Shown here: in pieces, positions 7,250 to 12,794 of the stretch
Numbering within the stretch: the first letter of the stretch is position 1
How the letters are laid out: the number at the start of each line of letters is the position of its first letter
Assembly (NCBI GenBank): GCA_937967685.1
Contig: CALBTX010000113.1
Span: forward strand, 1-12,794
Length of the DNA stretch: 12,794 nucleotides
Source: an uncultured Bacillaceae bacterium
Lineage (GTDB): Bacteria > Bacillota > Bacilli > Caldalkalibacillales > Caldalkalibacillaceae
Direction of reading: 5' to 3'
The notes under the pieces: generated by a model
Told to the model about the DNA's origin: nothing
Databases searched by the model: none
Seen by the model: only the letters and a program-made list of their open reading frames with translations
Program-made: the position numbers and the translations under genes

Positions 7250-7457
7250 AACTCCCCAATCGTTGATGTGCATGAAACTTTCTGATGTGCACGAAGCTTT
7301 CTGATGTGCACGAAACTTTTTTGTGCGAGGCTCTTTTTTCAAGCCTCTGGTCAGCACCTGGCCATGCTTAGAGAGGGAGGGGTCCATCGCTTCAAAGACA
7401 AACCCATAAGCGATATTTCATCGCTCTCCTTACCACTCCCGCTCAGCATGGGGAGTT
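7250..7457 (+). promoter_or_regulatory. Structured leader RNA, possible attenuator
   Basis: Several pairings are visible. AACTCCCC (7250-7257) is perfectly complementary to GGGGAGTT (7450-7457), closing the whole segment. Inside lie GTGC/GCAC (7323-7326 with 7354-7357) around GAGGCT/AGCCTC (7327-7332 with 7342-7347), GAGAG/CTCTC (7371-7375 with 7424-7428), and ATCGCTT/AAGCGAT (7386-7392 with 7408-7414). Competing with these are AGCGAT/ATCGCT (7409-7414 with 7420-7425), GGGAGGGGT/ACCACTCCC (7375-7383 with 7432-7440, one mismatch) and the terminator stem at 7435-7456. Mutually exclusive stems next to a terminator are typical of a riboswitch or attenuator. I do not recognise it as a T-box, lysine, cobalamin, M-box or c-di-AMP class. 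It could instead be a small RNA that ends at the terminator. Confidence 0.5.
7264..7320 (+). repeat. Three tandem 19-bp direct repeats
   Basis: Units at 7264-7282, 7283-7301 and 7302-7320, with consensus TGATGTGCACGAAACTTTC. Unit 1 has T for C at the tenth base, unit 2 has G for A at the fourteenth, and unit 3 ends in T. Units 2 and 3 contain the palindrome GTGCAC, so they can pair with each other. A degenerate fourth copy may follow (about 7321-7339). They lie in the transcribed leader after CIRCE. With no unique spacers this is not a CRISPR array. Confidence 0.9.
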
Positions 7458-7463
7458 TTTTTT
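7435..7463 (+). terminator. Intrinsic terminator inside the inositol leader
   Basis: ACTCCC (7435-7440) pairs with GGGAGT (7451-7456) around a 10-base loop and runs into eight T residues (7456-7463). It lies between the promoter at 7186-7213 and the first gene at 7563, with no obvious second promoter after it, so the genes need read-through. This fits attenuation. The stem is only six pairs, so termination may be partial. Confidence 0.65.
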
Positions 7464-7487
7464 GTTCCAAATCCGGAAAGGAGGTGT

Positions 7488-7550
7488 ATGAAGTTTCAAA
7501 GACGGCATGCTTCATCTGTCATGTTGATCTTATTTAATGAAAATGTTTAG
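7488..7550 (+). CDS. Possible 20-codon leader peptide
   Basis: A short frame starting at ATG 7488, translated as MKFQRRHASSVMLILFNENV, with its TAG at 7548-7550. AAAGGAGGTG (7477-7486), a near-perfect anti-16S match, lies just before it, although the spacing from GGAGG to ATG is only three bases, which is short. The stop overlaps the AGGAGGG ribosome binding site of the next gene (7549-7555), so ribosomes finishing the peptide would land on the start of inositol phosphate synthase. There is no run of a single regulatory amino acid. It may be a coupling peptide, or the strong site may have another role. Confidence 0.3.
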   Translation: MKFQRRHASSVMLILFNENV

Positions 7551-7562
7551 GAGGGATTTGAA

Positions 7563-8654
7563 TTGAGTAAGATCAAAATTGCCATTGCAGGTGTCGGGAA
7601 TTGTGCCAGTGCGCTTTTACAAGGCATTGAAATGTACAAAGAGATGGCAGATGAACCCATCGGTTTAATGCATTATGATCTTGGAGGGTACAAACCGGGA
7701 GATATAGAAGTGGCGGCCGCATTTGACATTGATCAGCGCAAAGTGGGCCGTAAACTGAAAGATGCGCTCTTGGCCGAGCCCAACTGTGCTCAAATGTTCT
7801 ATGACCAGCTGCCTGATTATCCGGTGACGGTACATATGGGACCGGTTTTAGATGGTGTTTCTGAACAGATGGCAGATGACGATAAGCAGAAAATGTTCAT
7901 CACGGCCAATGAAGAACCGTGTGACGTTGCTCAAGTGCTGAAAGACAGCGGGGCAGAAATGTTAATTTCCTATTTGCCCGTCGGTTCTGAAGAAGCCGTC
8001 CGTTACTATGCTCAGGCAGCATTGGATGCCAACGTCGGCTTCATCAATGCCATGCCGATCTTTATCGCTTCAGATGAATCATGGGCCAACAAATTCAAAG
8101 AAAAAAACATTCCTCTGATCGGAGACGATATCAAGAGCCAGGTAGGCGCCACGATCGTCCATCGCACGCTGACAAAATTATTTGAAAACCGCGGCGTCAC
8201 TTTGGACCGCACTTATCAAATCAACTTTGGCGGAAATACCGACTTCCTTAATATGCTCAACCATAACCGCCTGCAGTCCAAGAAAAAATCAAAAACTCAA
8301 GCGGTGCAAGCCGAGCTGGACACGCCTCTGGATCAGAAAAACATTCATATCGGGCCGAGTGATTACATTCCTTGGCTGAACGATAACAAAATTGCCTATA
8401 TACGGATGGAAGGCCGCGGTTTCGGTCACGTTCCCCTATCGTTGGAAGTCAAACTGTCCGTGCAGGATTCGCCTAACAGCGCGGGCGTGATCATTGATGC
8501 CGTTCGCTGCATGAAACTCGCTTTGGATCGAAAGATCGGCGGTCTGCTCACCTCCATTTCGGCCTACACGATGAAATCACCGCCGATTCAATATACAGAC
8601 ACAGAAAGCAAGCAAATGGTCGAGGAATTTATCGCTGGCCGGAGGGAACGTTAA
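7563..8654 (+). CDS. ino1: Myo-inositol-1-phosphate synthase
   Basis: Converts D-glucose-6-phosphate to 1L-myo-inositol-1-phosphate with NAD+, the committed step to all inositol compounds. The 363 residues fit the short prokaryotic (actinobacterial / Thermotoga-type) enzymes. Visible motifs: dinucleotide-binding GVGNCAS (10-16), IGDDIKSQVGAT (186-197) with a probable catalytic Lys191, NFGGNTDF (221-228), and SVQDSPNSAG (299-308). The start is TTG at 7563, seven bases after AGGAGGG; no ATG fits the conserved SKIKIAIAG beginning. The stop abuts the ATG of the next gene with no gap, so the pair is one coupled operon. Control appears to be by CIRCE plus a leader attenuator. Few Bacillales make inositol this way; most only degrade it. 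Confidence 0.96.
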   Translation: MSKIKIAIAGVGNCASALLQGIEMYKEMADEPIGLMHYDLGGYKPGDIEVAAAFDIDQRKVGRKLKDALLAEPNCAQMFYDQLPDYPVTVHMGPVLDGVSEQMADDDKQKMFITANEEPCDVAQVLKDSGAEMLISYLPVGSEEAVRYYAQAALDANVGFINAMPIFIASDESWANKFKEKNIPLIGDDIKSQVGATIVHRTLTKLFENRGVTLDRTYQINFGGNTDFLNMLNHNRLQSKKKSKTQAVQAELDTPLDQKNIHIGPSDYIPWLNDNKIAYIRMEGRGFGHVPLSLEVKLSVQDSPNSAGVIIDAVRCMKLALDRKIGGLLTSISAYTMKSPPIQYTDTESKQMVEEFIAGRRER

Positions 8655-9995
8655 ATGCGGGCTGCTATTTTGGCAGCCGGCGAAGGGAGCAGGTTAAGGA
8701 GCCATTTCAACGGCCCTAAACCGCTCTTCCCCATTTTGGGTCTCCCTTTGATCGTGCGTAACATCCTTCAGCTGCGCGAAGCGGGCATTCACGAATTTGT
8801 GATTATTACCGGGTGTTACGACCGTGAATTGCGCGACGTTTTGGGAGACGGCAGCCAGTGGAACGTCCAGATCACATATGTGTACAATGCACGCTGGCAA
8901 TTGGGCAATGGCGTTTCTGCGCAAGCGTATCAACACGTATATCAGCCCGGAGAAAAATTTATCCTGCTCATGGCTGATCATCTGTTTGAACCGGGTGCCT
9001 TTCGGTCATTCGTCGCTCAAGCTGAGCAACTCGAAGAAGGTAGCATATTATTGGCTGCTGACAGAAAACTGCATAAGGTACATGATGTGGATGAAAGCAC
9101 GAAAATAGCTGCTGAAAATCGTCTGGCCAGCCAATTGGGGAAAAATTTATCTGACTTTAATGCTGTGGACTGCGGCCTGTTTCTCTGCACGGGAGCCATA
9201 CTGGACGCACTCAGCCAAGCGATGGAAGAAGGACGCTACGGATTAACGGACGCAGTCAACATATTGGCCGGCAGAGGGAAAGTGAAGCTGCATTTTGTGG
9301 AGCAGGCATGGGTGGACGTGGATGATCCGCAAAGCATTCCTCACGCTGAAAAGATGCTTCTTGGCGCTTTAGTACCGGCAAAAGACGGTTTTGTTTCGCG
9401 CCATTTCAATCGAAAGATATCCCTCAGGATCACCCAGAGAATCGCGGCTTCCAAGATGACGCCGAACCAAATCAGTTCGTTTTCCTTTCTTGTAAGTCTT
9501 TTTGCAGCGCTCAGTTTCGGCATGGGCTATCCTTGGGCAGGAGGTCTCTTCGCTCAATTCAGCTCCATCCTCGATGGCGTCGACGGGGAAATCGCCCGGT
9601 TGAAATTTCAGCAAAGTTTATCTGGCGAACTGTTCGATTCCATATTGGATCGATATGCCGATTATTTCATCATTATGGGCATGACTTATTGGTGGTTTGT
9701 GCACAGTGATCAACCAGCTGTTGCTCTCTTGGTCGGTATGCTCGCTTTAAGCGGTCAGCCAATGTCCATGCTCCTCAAAGAAAAGTACAAAACGATGACG
9801 GGAAAAACCTATATCCCCGACGAAGAAGACGGGTGGTTTCGTTATATCCCGGCGAATCGGGACGGCCGTTTGTTTTTGATCTTGCTCGGAGGCATGCTGA
9901 ACCTGATCCCGGCCACGTTAATCGTCCTCGCTGTGCTGACTCATGGACAAACGTTAGGCCGACTGATCACGTTATATCGCAAGCTGAGCGATTAA
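8655..9995 (+). CDS. Bifunctional inositol-1-P cytidylyltransferase / DIPP synthase
   Basis: A fusion that makes CDP-inositol from CTP and inositol-1-phosphate, then transfers the inositol phosphate group to another inositol-1-phosphate, giving di-myo-inositol phosphate phosphate. The N-terminal part (about 1-235) is a nucleotidyltransferase: AAGEGSRL (7-14), PKPL (21-24), LMADH with Asp108, and WVDVDDP (219-225). The C-terminal part (about 245-446) is a CDP-alcohol phosphotransferase with several membrane segments and the complete motif D-x2-DG-x2-AR-x8-G-x3-D-x3-D (Asp307, Asp310, Gly311, Ala314, Arg315, Gly324, Asp328, Asp332). The segments QFSSILDGVDGEIAR, DGFVSRHFNRKIS and YIPANRDGRLFLI are, from memory, very close to the Archaeoglobus fulgidus enzyme. 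GGAGGG precedes the ATG by eight bases. The phosphatase expected to finish DIP is not in the window. Making an inositol phospholipid is a less likely alternative. Confidence 0.92.
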   Translation: MRAAILAAGEGSRLRSHFNGPKPLFPILGLPLIVRNILQLREAGIHEFVIITGCYDRELRDVLGDGSQWNVQITYVYNARWQLGNGVSAQAYQHVYQPGEKFILLMADHLFEPGAFRSFVAQAEQLEEGSILLAADRKLHKVHDVDESTKIAAENRLASQLGKNLSDFNAVDCGLFLCTGAILDALSQAMEEGRYGLTDAVNILAGRGKVKLHFVEQAWVDVDDPQSIPHAEKMLLGALVPAKDGFVSRHFNRKISLRITQRIAASKMTPNQISSFSFLVSLFAALSFGMGYPWAGGLFAQFSSILDGVDGEIARLKFQQSLSGELFDSILDRYADYFIIMGMTYWWFVHSDQPAVALLVGMLALSGQPMSMLLKEKYKTMTGKTYIPDEEDGWFRYIPANRDGRLFLILLGGMLNLIPATLIVLAVLTHGQTLGRLITLYRKLSD

Positions 9996-11114
9996 ACCCT
10001 GGATGAAGCCGATCAGACCACCGATAAACGCCCCGATGAATGTAATCCATTTCAGTTCTTTTCTGGCCATGGCCAAGGCGATCTCTTCGATCCGTGTTAA
10101 AGGAAAGCGTTCAATTTGTTCCTTGACGATGTTTTCAATGTTAATGTAGGCTAAAACGGATTCGACGTGAGTGAGCAACCATTGGCCGGCCCAATCCAAC
10201 AGTTTGGGTATCCCATCCATGATCAGCGCTTTGGAGCGGTCATGGATCAGTTCGTCCAAAGGCGTATCAAACCAAGCATCAAGAGGAAGTTGTTTTACAA
10301 GCTGATGTCGGAGCCATCGTTTGACTTGTTCTATCCTTTGATCATCGACCACTTCCCCGGCCGTTTTGTGCAGCATGTCCTGCCATTCTGCACGCAGTAT
10401 TTTTTCCAATGCTTGTCGCATGTCCGCTTGACTAAGCATATGGACAACTTCCTTGTGGAAAAATTCCACAACCCTATCGTTACCGGCCATTCTCTGCAAA
10501 ACCTGCCCCCACATTCCTCTCCCCTGCGAAACATGGAGGAGCACGGAGCGCAGCCGTTCCTTGCCTTCATAACCGGACAAATCATTGACGATTTTCTCGA
10601 TGATCATTTCAGCCGCGCGAGGCATTTGTGCATCGATATAACGTAGAAAGTCGTTCGGTAAAACGGTTAACAGCTTCTTTTGTTTATGTGCCTCCCATTG
10701 GCGATCCAAATAACTGGCGAACATATCCGTTGCTTTTGTTTGACATCGCTGCTTCAAATCTTGGATACCGGCATATTGGTGGACCAGCTCGGCCAAGGTT
10801 TGCTCACTGTGAAGCAGTTCCCGACAAGCTTGTTCGGCCCATTCGATCATGTTGCGTTTGAACGCCGGTTCGTTCAGTCTAGTGATCAATCCTTCTGCGG
10901 TCAACAAATGATCAGCCACGGTTTTCCCTAACTGCGCGGCCAGTTCTGCTCTTCTTTTGGGAATCAGTCCGGGTGTCAGTGGGAGGTGGTATTTGCCGAT
11001 ATGTATAGATCGATGCGGTCGAAAAAGCATGATGATGGCCAACAAATTAGTCATTCCACCGATCAACGCGCCAATGACCACCATCAGGCCCAAAAACAGC
11101 ATAGACTGTAACAT
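9972..11114 (-). CDS. DUF445 family membrane protein (YheB-like)
   Basis: A 380-residue protein of unknown function, similar to B. subtilis YheB. It has an N-terminal membrane segment (about 5-30), then FRPH (31-34) and PGLIPKRR (48-55), the family signature as I recall it, a long helical soluble middle, and a C-terminal hydrophobic glycine-rich segment (about 357-378). I chose ATG at 11114 because AAAGGG lies eight bases upstream and the protein then begins like its family; an in-frame TTG at 11147 would add eleven residues. It starts 34 bp after the M42 peptidase stop and is probably in the same operon. Its last 24 bases overlap the end of the inositol phosphotransferase gene on the other strand, leaving no room for a terminator. 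Confidence 0.92.
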   Translation of the reverse strand: MLQSMLFLGLMVVIGALIGGMTNLLAIIMLFRPHRSIHIGKYHLPLTPGLIPKRRAELAAQLGKTVADHLLTAEGLITRLNEPAFKRNMIEWAEQACRELLHSEQTLAELVHQYAGIQDLKQRCQTKATDMFASYLDRQWEAHKQKKLLTVLPNDFLRYIDAQMPRAAEMIIEKIVNDLSGYEGKERLRSVLLHVSQGRGMWGQVLQRMAGNDRVVEFFHKEVVHMLSQADMRQALEKILRAEWQDMLHKTAGEVVDDQRIEQVKRWLRHQLVKQLPLDAWFDTPLDELIHDRSKALIMDGIPKLLDWAGQWLLTHVESVLAYINIENIVKEQIERFPLTRIEEIALAMARKELKWITFIGAFIGGLIGFIQGLIAQLAI

Positions 11115-11148
11115 GACTTCTGCCCTTTCGGTTGGAAAATGGTTCAAT

Positions 11149-12204
11149 CTACTCTTGCAAAGGGTTCAAATTTTCTTTTCCTGTCAAATGCAAAATCATG
11201 TCTGTTAACAGATCGATTTCCCCATGAATGTCCTTTAGACTCACCGTTTCCACCGGCGAGTGCATATATCTCAAAGGCAGGGAAACGAGAGCGACGGGAA
11301 CGCCTTTTCCCGTCAGCCTGATTTTATCCGCATCCGTTCCGGTCAGTTTCGGGGTCAGTTCATATTGCAAGTTTATGTTTAACCGGGCCGCGCTGTTTTC
11401 CAACAATGTATTGATCTTTGTGTTTATCGGGGCGCCTTTGGCCAGAACAGGCCCCCGATCGAGATCAATTTCACCGTATTTGTTTTTATTCACGCCCGGA
11501 TAATCAGTAGCGAACGTCACGTCACAAGCGATGGCCATGGCCGGATGGATGCCGGCCCCGGCAAAGTATGCCCCGCCCATATTGGTTTCCTCATTGACCG
11601 TGCTTGCCGCATATACACCAACCTTGCTTCTTTGGGCGACATTTTTCAACACTTGAGCGACAATAAACAAGCCTGTCCGGTTATCAAGGCCCCTTCCGCT
11701 GATTCTGTCATTCAGCAGAAACTCGGGTTCCCTTTTATAGACAGCCAAATCGCCGATTTGAACCAATGACTGCATTTCTGCTTTGCTTTTCGCTCCGCAG
11801 TCGATGTACAAGTCTTCAAAACCGAGCTTCTCCTTCACCCCGCCATGATGTTCGGCATTCGCTCCGATCACCCCTGTGATTCTTTGTTTGTACCCCAACA
11901 CTTCCACTTTCATGCCCACAGCCACTTTCGGACTGAGCCCGCCGACTTTATCAAAGTACAGAAAACCGTTCTCATCAATCCGGTTGATCACCAAACCGAT
12001 CTCGTCACAATGTCCGGCGAGCAGCACTTTAAACGTCGCTTCAGGATTGACGATGCCGATGACATTCCCGGCTGTATCCGTTTCAATTTTATGGGCAAAC
12101 CGCTTCACATACTGCATCCACTTCTTCTGGATCATCACCTCCGAACCGGACGGCGAAGGCGTCGTTAATAAATCCAGTAAAAATTGTTTTGCCTCTTGAT
12201 CCAT
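11149..12204 (-). CDS. M42 family metallo-aminopeptidase
   Basis: A cytosolic, co-catalytic metal (Zn/Co) aminopeptidase of the TET / glutamyl aminopeptidase family, which trims peptides and usually forms dodecameric tetrahedra. All expected residues are present in 351 aa: His65 and Asp67 in GHCDEIG, bridging Asp174 in RGLDNRTG, Glu205 (general base) and Glu206 in NEETNMGGA, Asp228 in CDVT, His315 in MHSPVE. Start ATG at 12204 has AAGGAGA six bases upstream. A TATAAT lies about 30 bp further up. It leads an operon with the DUF445 gene. Substrate preference (glutamyl, lysyl or leucyl) cannot be read from the sequence. Such proteins are often mislabelled as cellulase or endoglucanase M. Confidence 0.95.
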   Translation of the reverse strand: MDQEAKQFLLDLLTTPSPSGSEVMIQKKWMQYVKRFAHKIETDTAGNVIGIVNPEATFKVLLAGHCDEIGLVINRIDENGFLYFDKVGGLSPKVAVGMKVEVLGYKQRITGVIGANAEHHGGVKEKLGFEDLYIDCGAKSKAEMQSLVQIGDLAVYKREPEFLLNDRISGRGLDNRTGLFIVAQVLKNVAQRSKVGVYAASTVNEETNMGGAYFAGAGIHPAMAIACDVTFATDYPGVNKNKYGEIDLDRGPVLAKGAPINTKINTLLENSAARLNINLQYELTPKLTGTDADKIRLTGKGVPVALVSLPLRYMHSPVETVSLKDIHGEIDLLTDMILHLTGKENLNPLQE

Positions 12205-12232
12205 AACTCGTCTCCTTCGTCATTTTCTTCCT

Positions 12233-12238
12233 ATTATA
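12233..12238 (-). promoter_or_regulatory. Candidate -10 box for the M42-DUF445 operon
   Basis: A perfect TATAAT on the minus strand, about 28 bp before the ATG at 12204. The -35 region is weak (no TTGACA-like sequence at 16-18 bp; TTACAT occurs at 20 bp). Confidence 0.4.
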
Positions 12239-12282
12239 CCCTTCTTAGTTCCAGATTGATGTAAGAAAATAATACCCTAACG

Positions 12283-12794
12283 TCATTCTTTAAGTAATGC
12301 AGAAACACTCACCCAATTTCCGGTTTCCGCTGATTTCTCTACCGCTTCTAATACAGCCTGGTTTCGAACACCATCTTCAAAGGTAGGGGAAGAATTCTTT
12401 CCAGTGGTAATACTATGCATTAATTCATATAACAAGTTAATAAAAGTATGCTCGTAACCTATAATATGTCCAGGAGGCCAATATCTCCCTGCAAAAGGAT
12501 GGTGCGCCTCAGTACAATTAATCGTCCGAAATCCCTGTAATCCAGGGTCATCATCAGCCAAATAAACTTCAAGGTTATTCATATTTTCCAAATCCCAGCG
12601 GATCGAGCCTTTTTCACCATTGATTTCAAAACGATTACCATTGCGATTTCCTCCTGCAAAACGGGTCGCTTCAAAAACCCCCAATGCACCGTTCTCAAAT
12701 CGGGCTAGAAAAGCAGCCGCATCATCAACCGTCACTTTGCCCATTTCGCTTTCATGCCCAATGGCACTGAGGCCACCAGACATCTTCCCGATTG
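12283..12794 (-). CDS. Gfo/Idh/MocA oxidoreductase, C-terminal part (cut by window edge)
   Basis: The open frame continues past the right edge (IGK precedes the first Met at 12783), so the N-terminal NAD(P)-binding fold is outside the window. The 170 visible residues are the alpha/beta C-terminal domain of a sugar or polyol dehydrogenase: RFEINGEKGSIRWDLEN, GFRTI and WPPGHIIGYEHTF are typical. From memory the WPPGHIIGYEHTF block occurs in relatives of levoglucosan and sugar dehydrogenases; an inositol dehydrogenase role cannot be excluded or shown. The gene looks more AT-rich at third codon positions than its neighbours, which may mean a different origin. It ends 78 bp before the M42 start, on the same strand, without a clear terminator. 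Confidence 0.88.
   Translation of the reverse strand, partial: IGKMSGGLSAIGHESEMGKVTVDDAAAFLARFENGALGVFEATRFAGGNRNGNRFEINGEKGSIRWDLENMNNLEVYLADDDPGLQGFRTINCTEAHHPFAGRYWPPGHIIGYEHTFINLLYELMHSITTGKNSSPTFEDGVRNQAVLEAVEKSAETGNWVSVSALLKE

Noticed and set aside
7283..7320. CTGATG...CGAAAC in the repeats resembles the conserved core of a hammerhead ribozyme
   Set aside because: The required A after CUGAUG is U, and only a few bases separate CUGAUG from GAAA, so helix II cannot form. No cleavage-site strand with flanking helices is visible.
7264..7320. Possible CRISPR array
   Set aside because: The units are directly adjacent, with no unique spacers, and there are no cas genes.
7136..7387. 83-codon minus-strand frame across the intergenic region
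   Set aside because: It runs through both promoters, CIRCE and the repeats, and has no recognisable protein features.
7250..7463. T-box or other known riboswitch in the leader
   Set aside because: No T-box sequence (UGGNACCGCG-like), and no conserved cores of the cobalamin, lysine, M-box, c-di-AMP or manganese classes that I can recall. A covariance-model search would settle this.
7304..7537. 77-codon frame through the inositol leader
   Set aside because: It crosses the terminator and hairpins, lacks a ribosome binding site, and has low-complexity composition.
8655..9995. Two separate genes or a frameshifted fusion
   Set aside because: The reading frame is continuous with all motifs of both domains, and the same fusion is known in DIP-producing organisms.
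11149..12204. Annotation as endoglucanase or cellulase M
   Set aside because: The metal ligands and the NEE motif are those of M42 aminopeptidases. The cellulase label is a historical misannotation.

Overview
The window looks like chromosomal DNA of a Gram-positive, spore-former-type bacterium (Bacillales), probably thermophilic. The grounds are strong AGGAGG-type ribosome binding sites, frequent TTG/GTG starts, a PdhA/PdhB-type E1 operon, a YheB-like DUF445 protein, a CIRCE heat-shock operator, and genes for di-myo-inositol phosphate (DIP), a solute known mainly from hyperthermophiles. The genus cannot be fixed by reading alone.

Layout: 75-1796 (+) is a methyl-accepting chemotaxis protein with a periplasmic Cache-type sensor. 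It faces an aldo/keto reductase (1818-2717, -) resembling E. coli YeaE. Behind that, on the minus strand, lies a three-gene 2-oxoacid dehydrogenase operon, E1-alpha (5104-6153), E1-beta (4109-5089) and E2 (2800-4041), with no E3 gene. Next is a prepilin peptidase (6309-7055, -) standing alone. A gene-free stretch of about 500 bp (7056-7562) holds two divergent promoters and a long regulatory leader. The leader serves two abutting plus-strand genes: myo-inositol-1-phosphate synthase (7563-8654) and a fused CTP:inositol-1-phosphate cytidylyltransferase / CDP-inositol inositolphosphotransferase (8655-9995). Convergent with these, and overlapping the second by 24 bp, is a DUF445 membrane protein (9972-11114, -) downstream of an M42 aminopeptidase (11149-12204, -). 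The right edge carries the C-terminal part of a Gfo/Idh/MocA oxidoreductase (12283 to edge, -).

The most interesting part is 7186-9995. The two enzymes together should convert glucose-6-phosphate to inositol-1-phosphate, activate it with CTP, and condense it with a second inositol-1-phosphate to give phosphorylated DIP. Their sigma-A-type promoter carries an almost perfect CIRCE element (right arm 9/9, left arm 7/9, spacer exactly 9) at the predicted transcription start. This suggests HrcA represses the solute pathway and heat relieves the repression. After CIRCE, a leader of about 340 nt contains three tandem 19-bp repeats, several mutually exclusive hairpins, an intrinsic terminator ahead of the genes, and a possible 20-codon leader peptide whose stop codon lies in the ribosome binding site of the first gene. 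This reads as a two-layer switch: a heat-shock repressor at initiation, then an RNA attenuator of unknown signal. The enzyme assignments are strong, the CIRCE call is strong, and the attenuator is an inference from base pairing.
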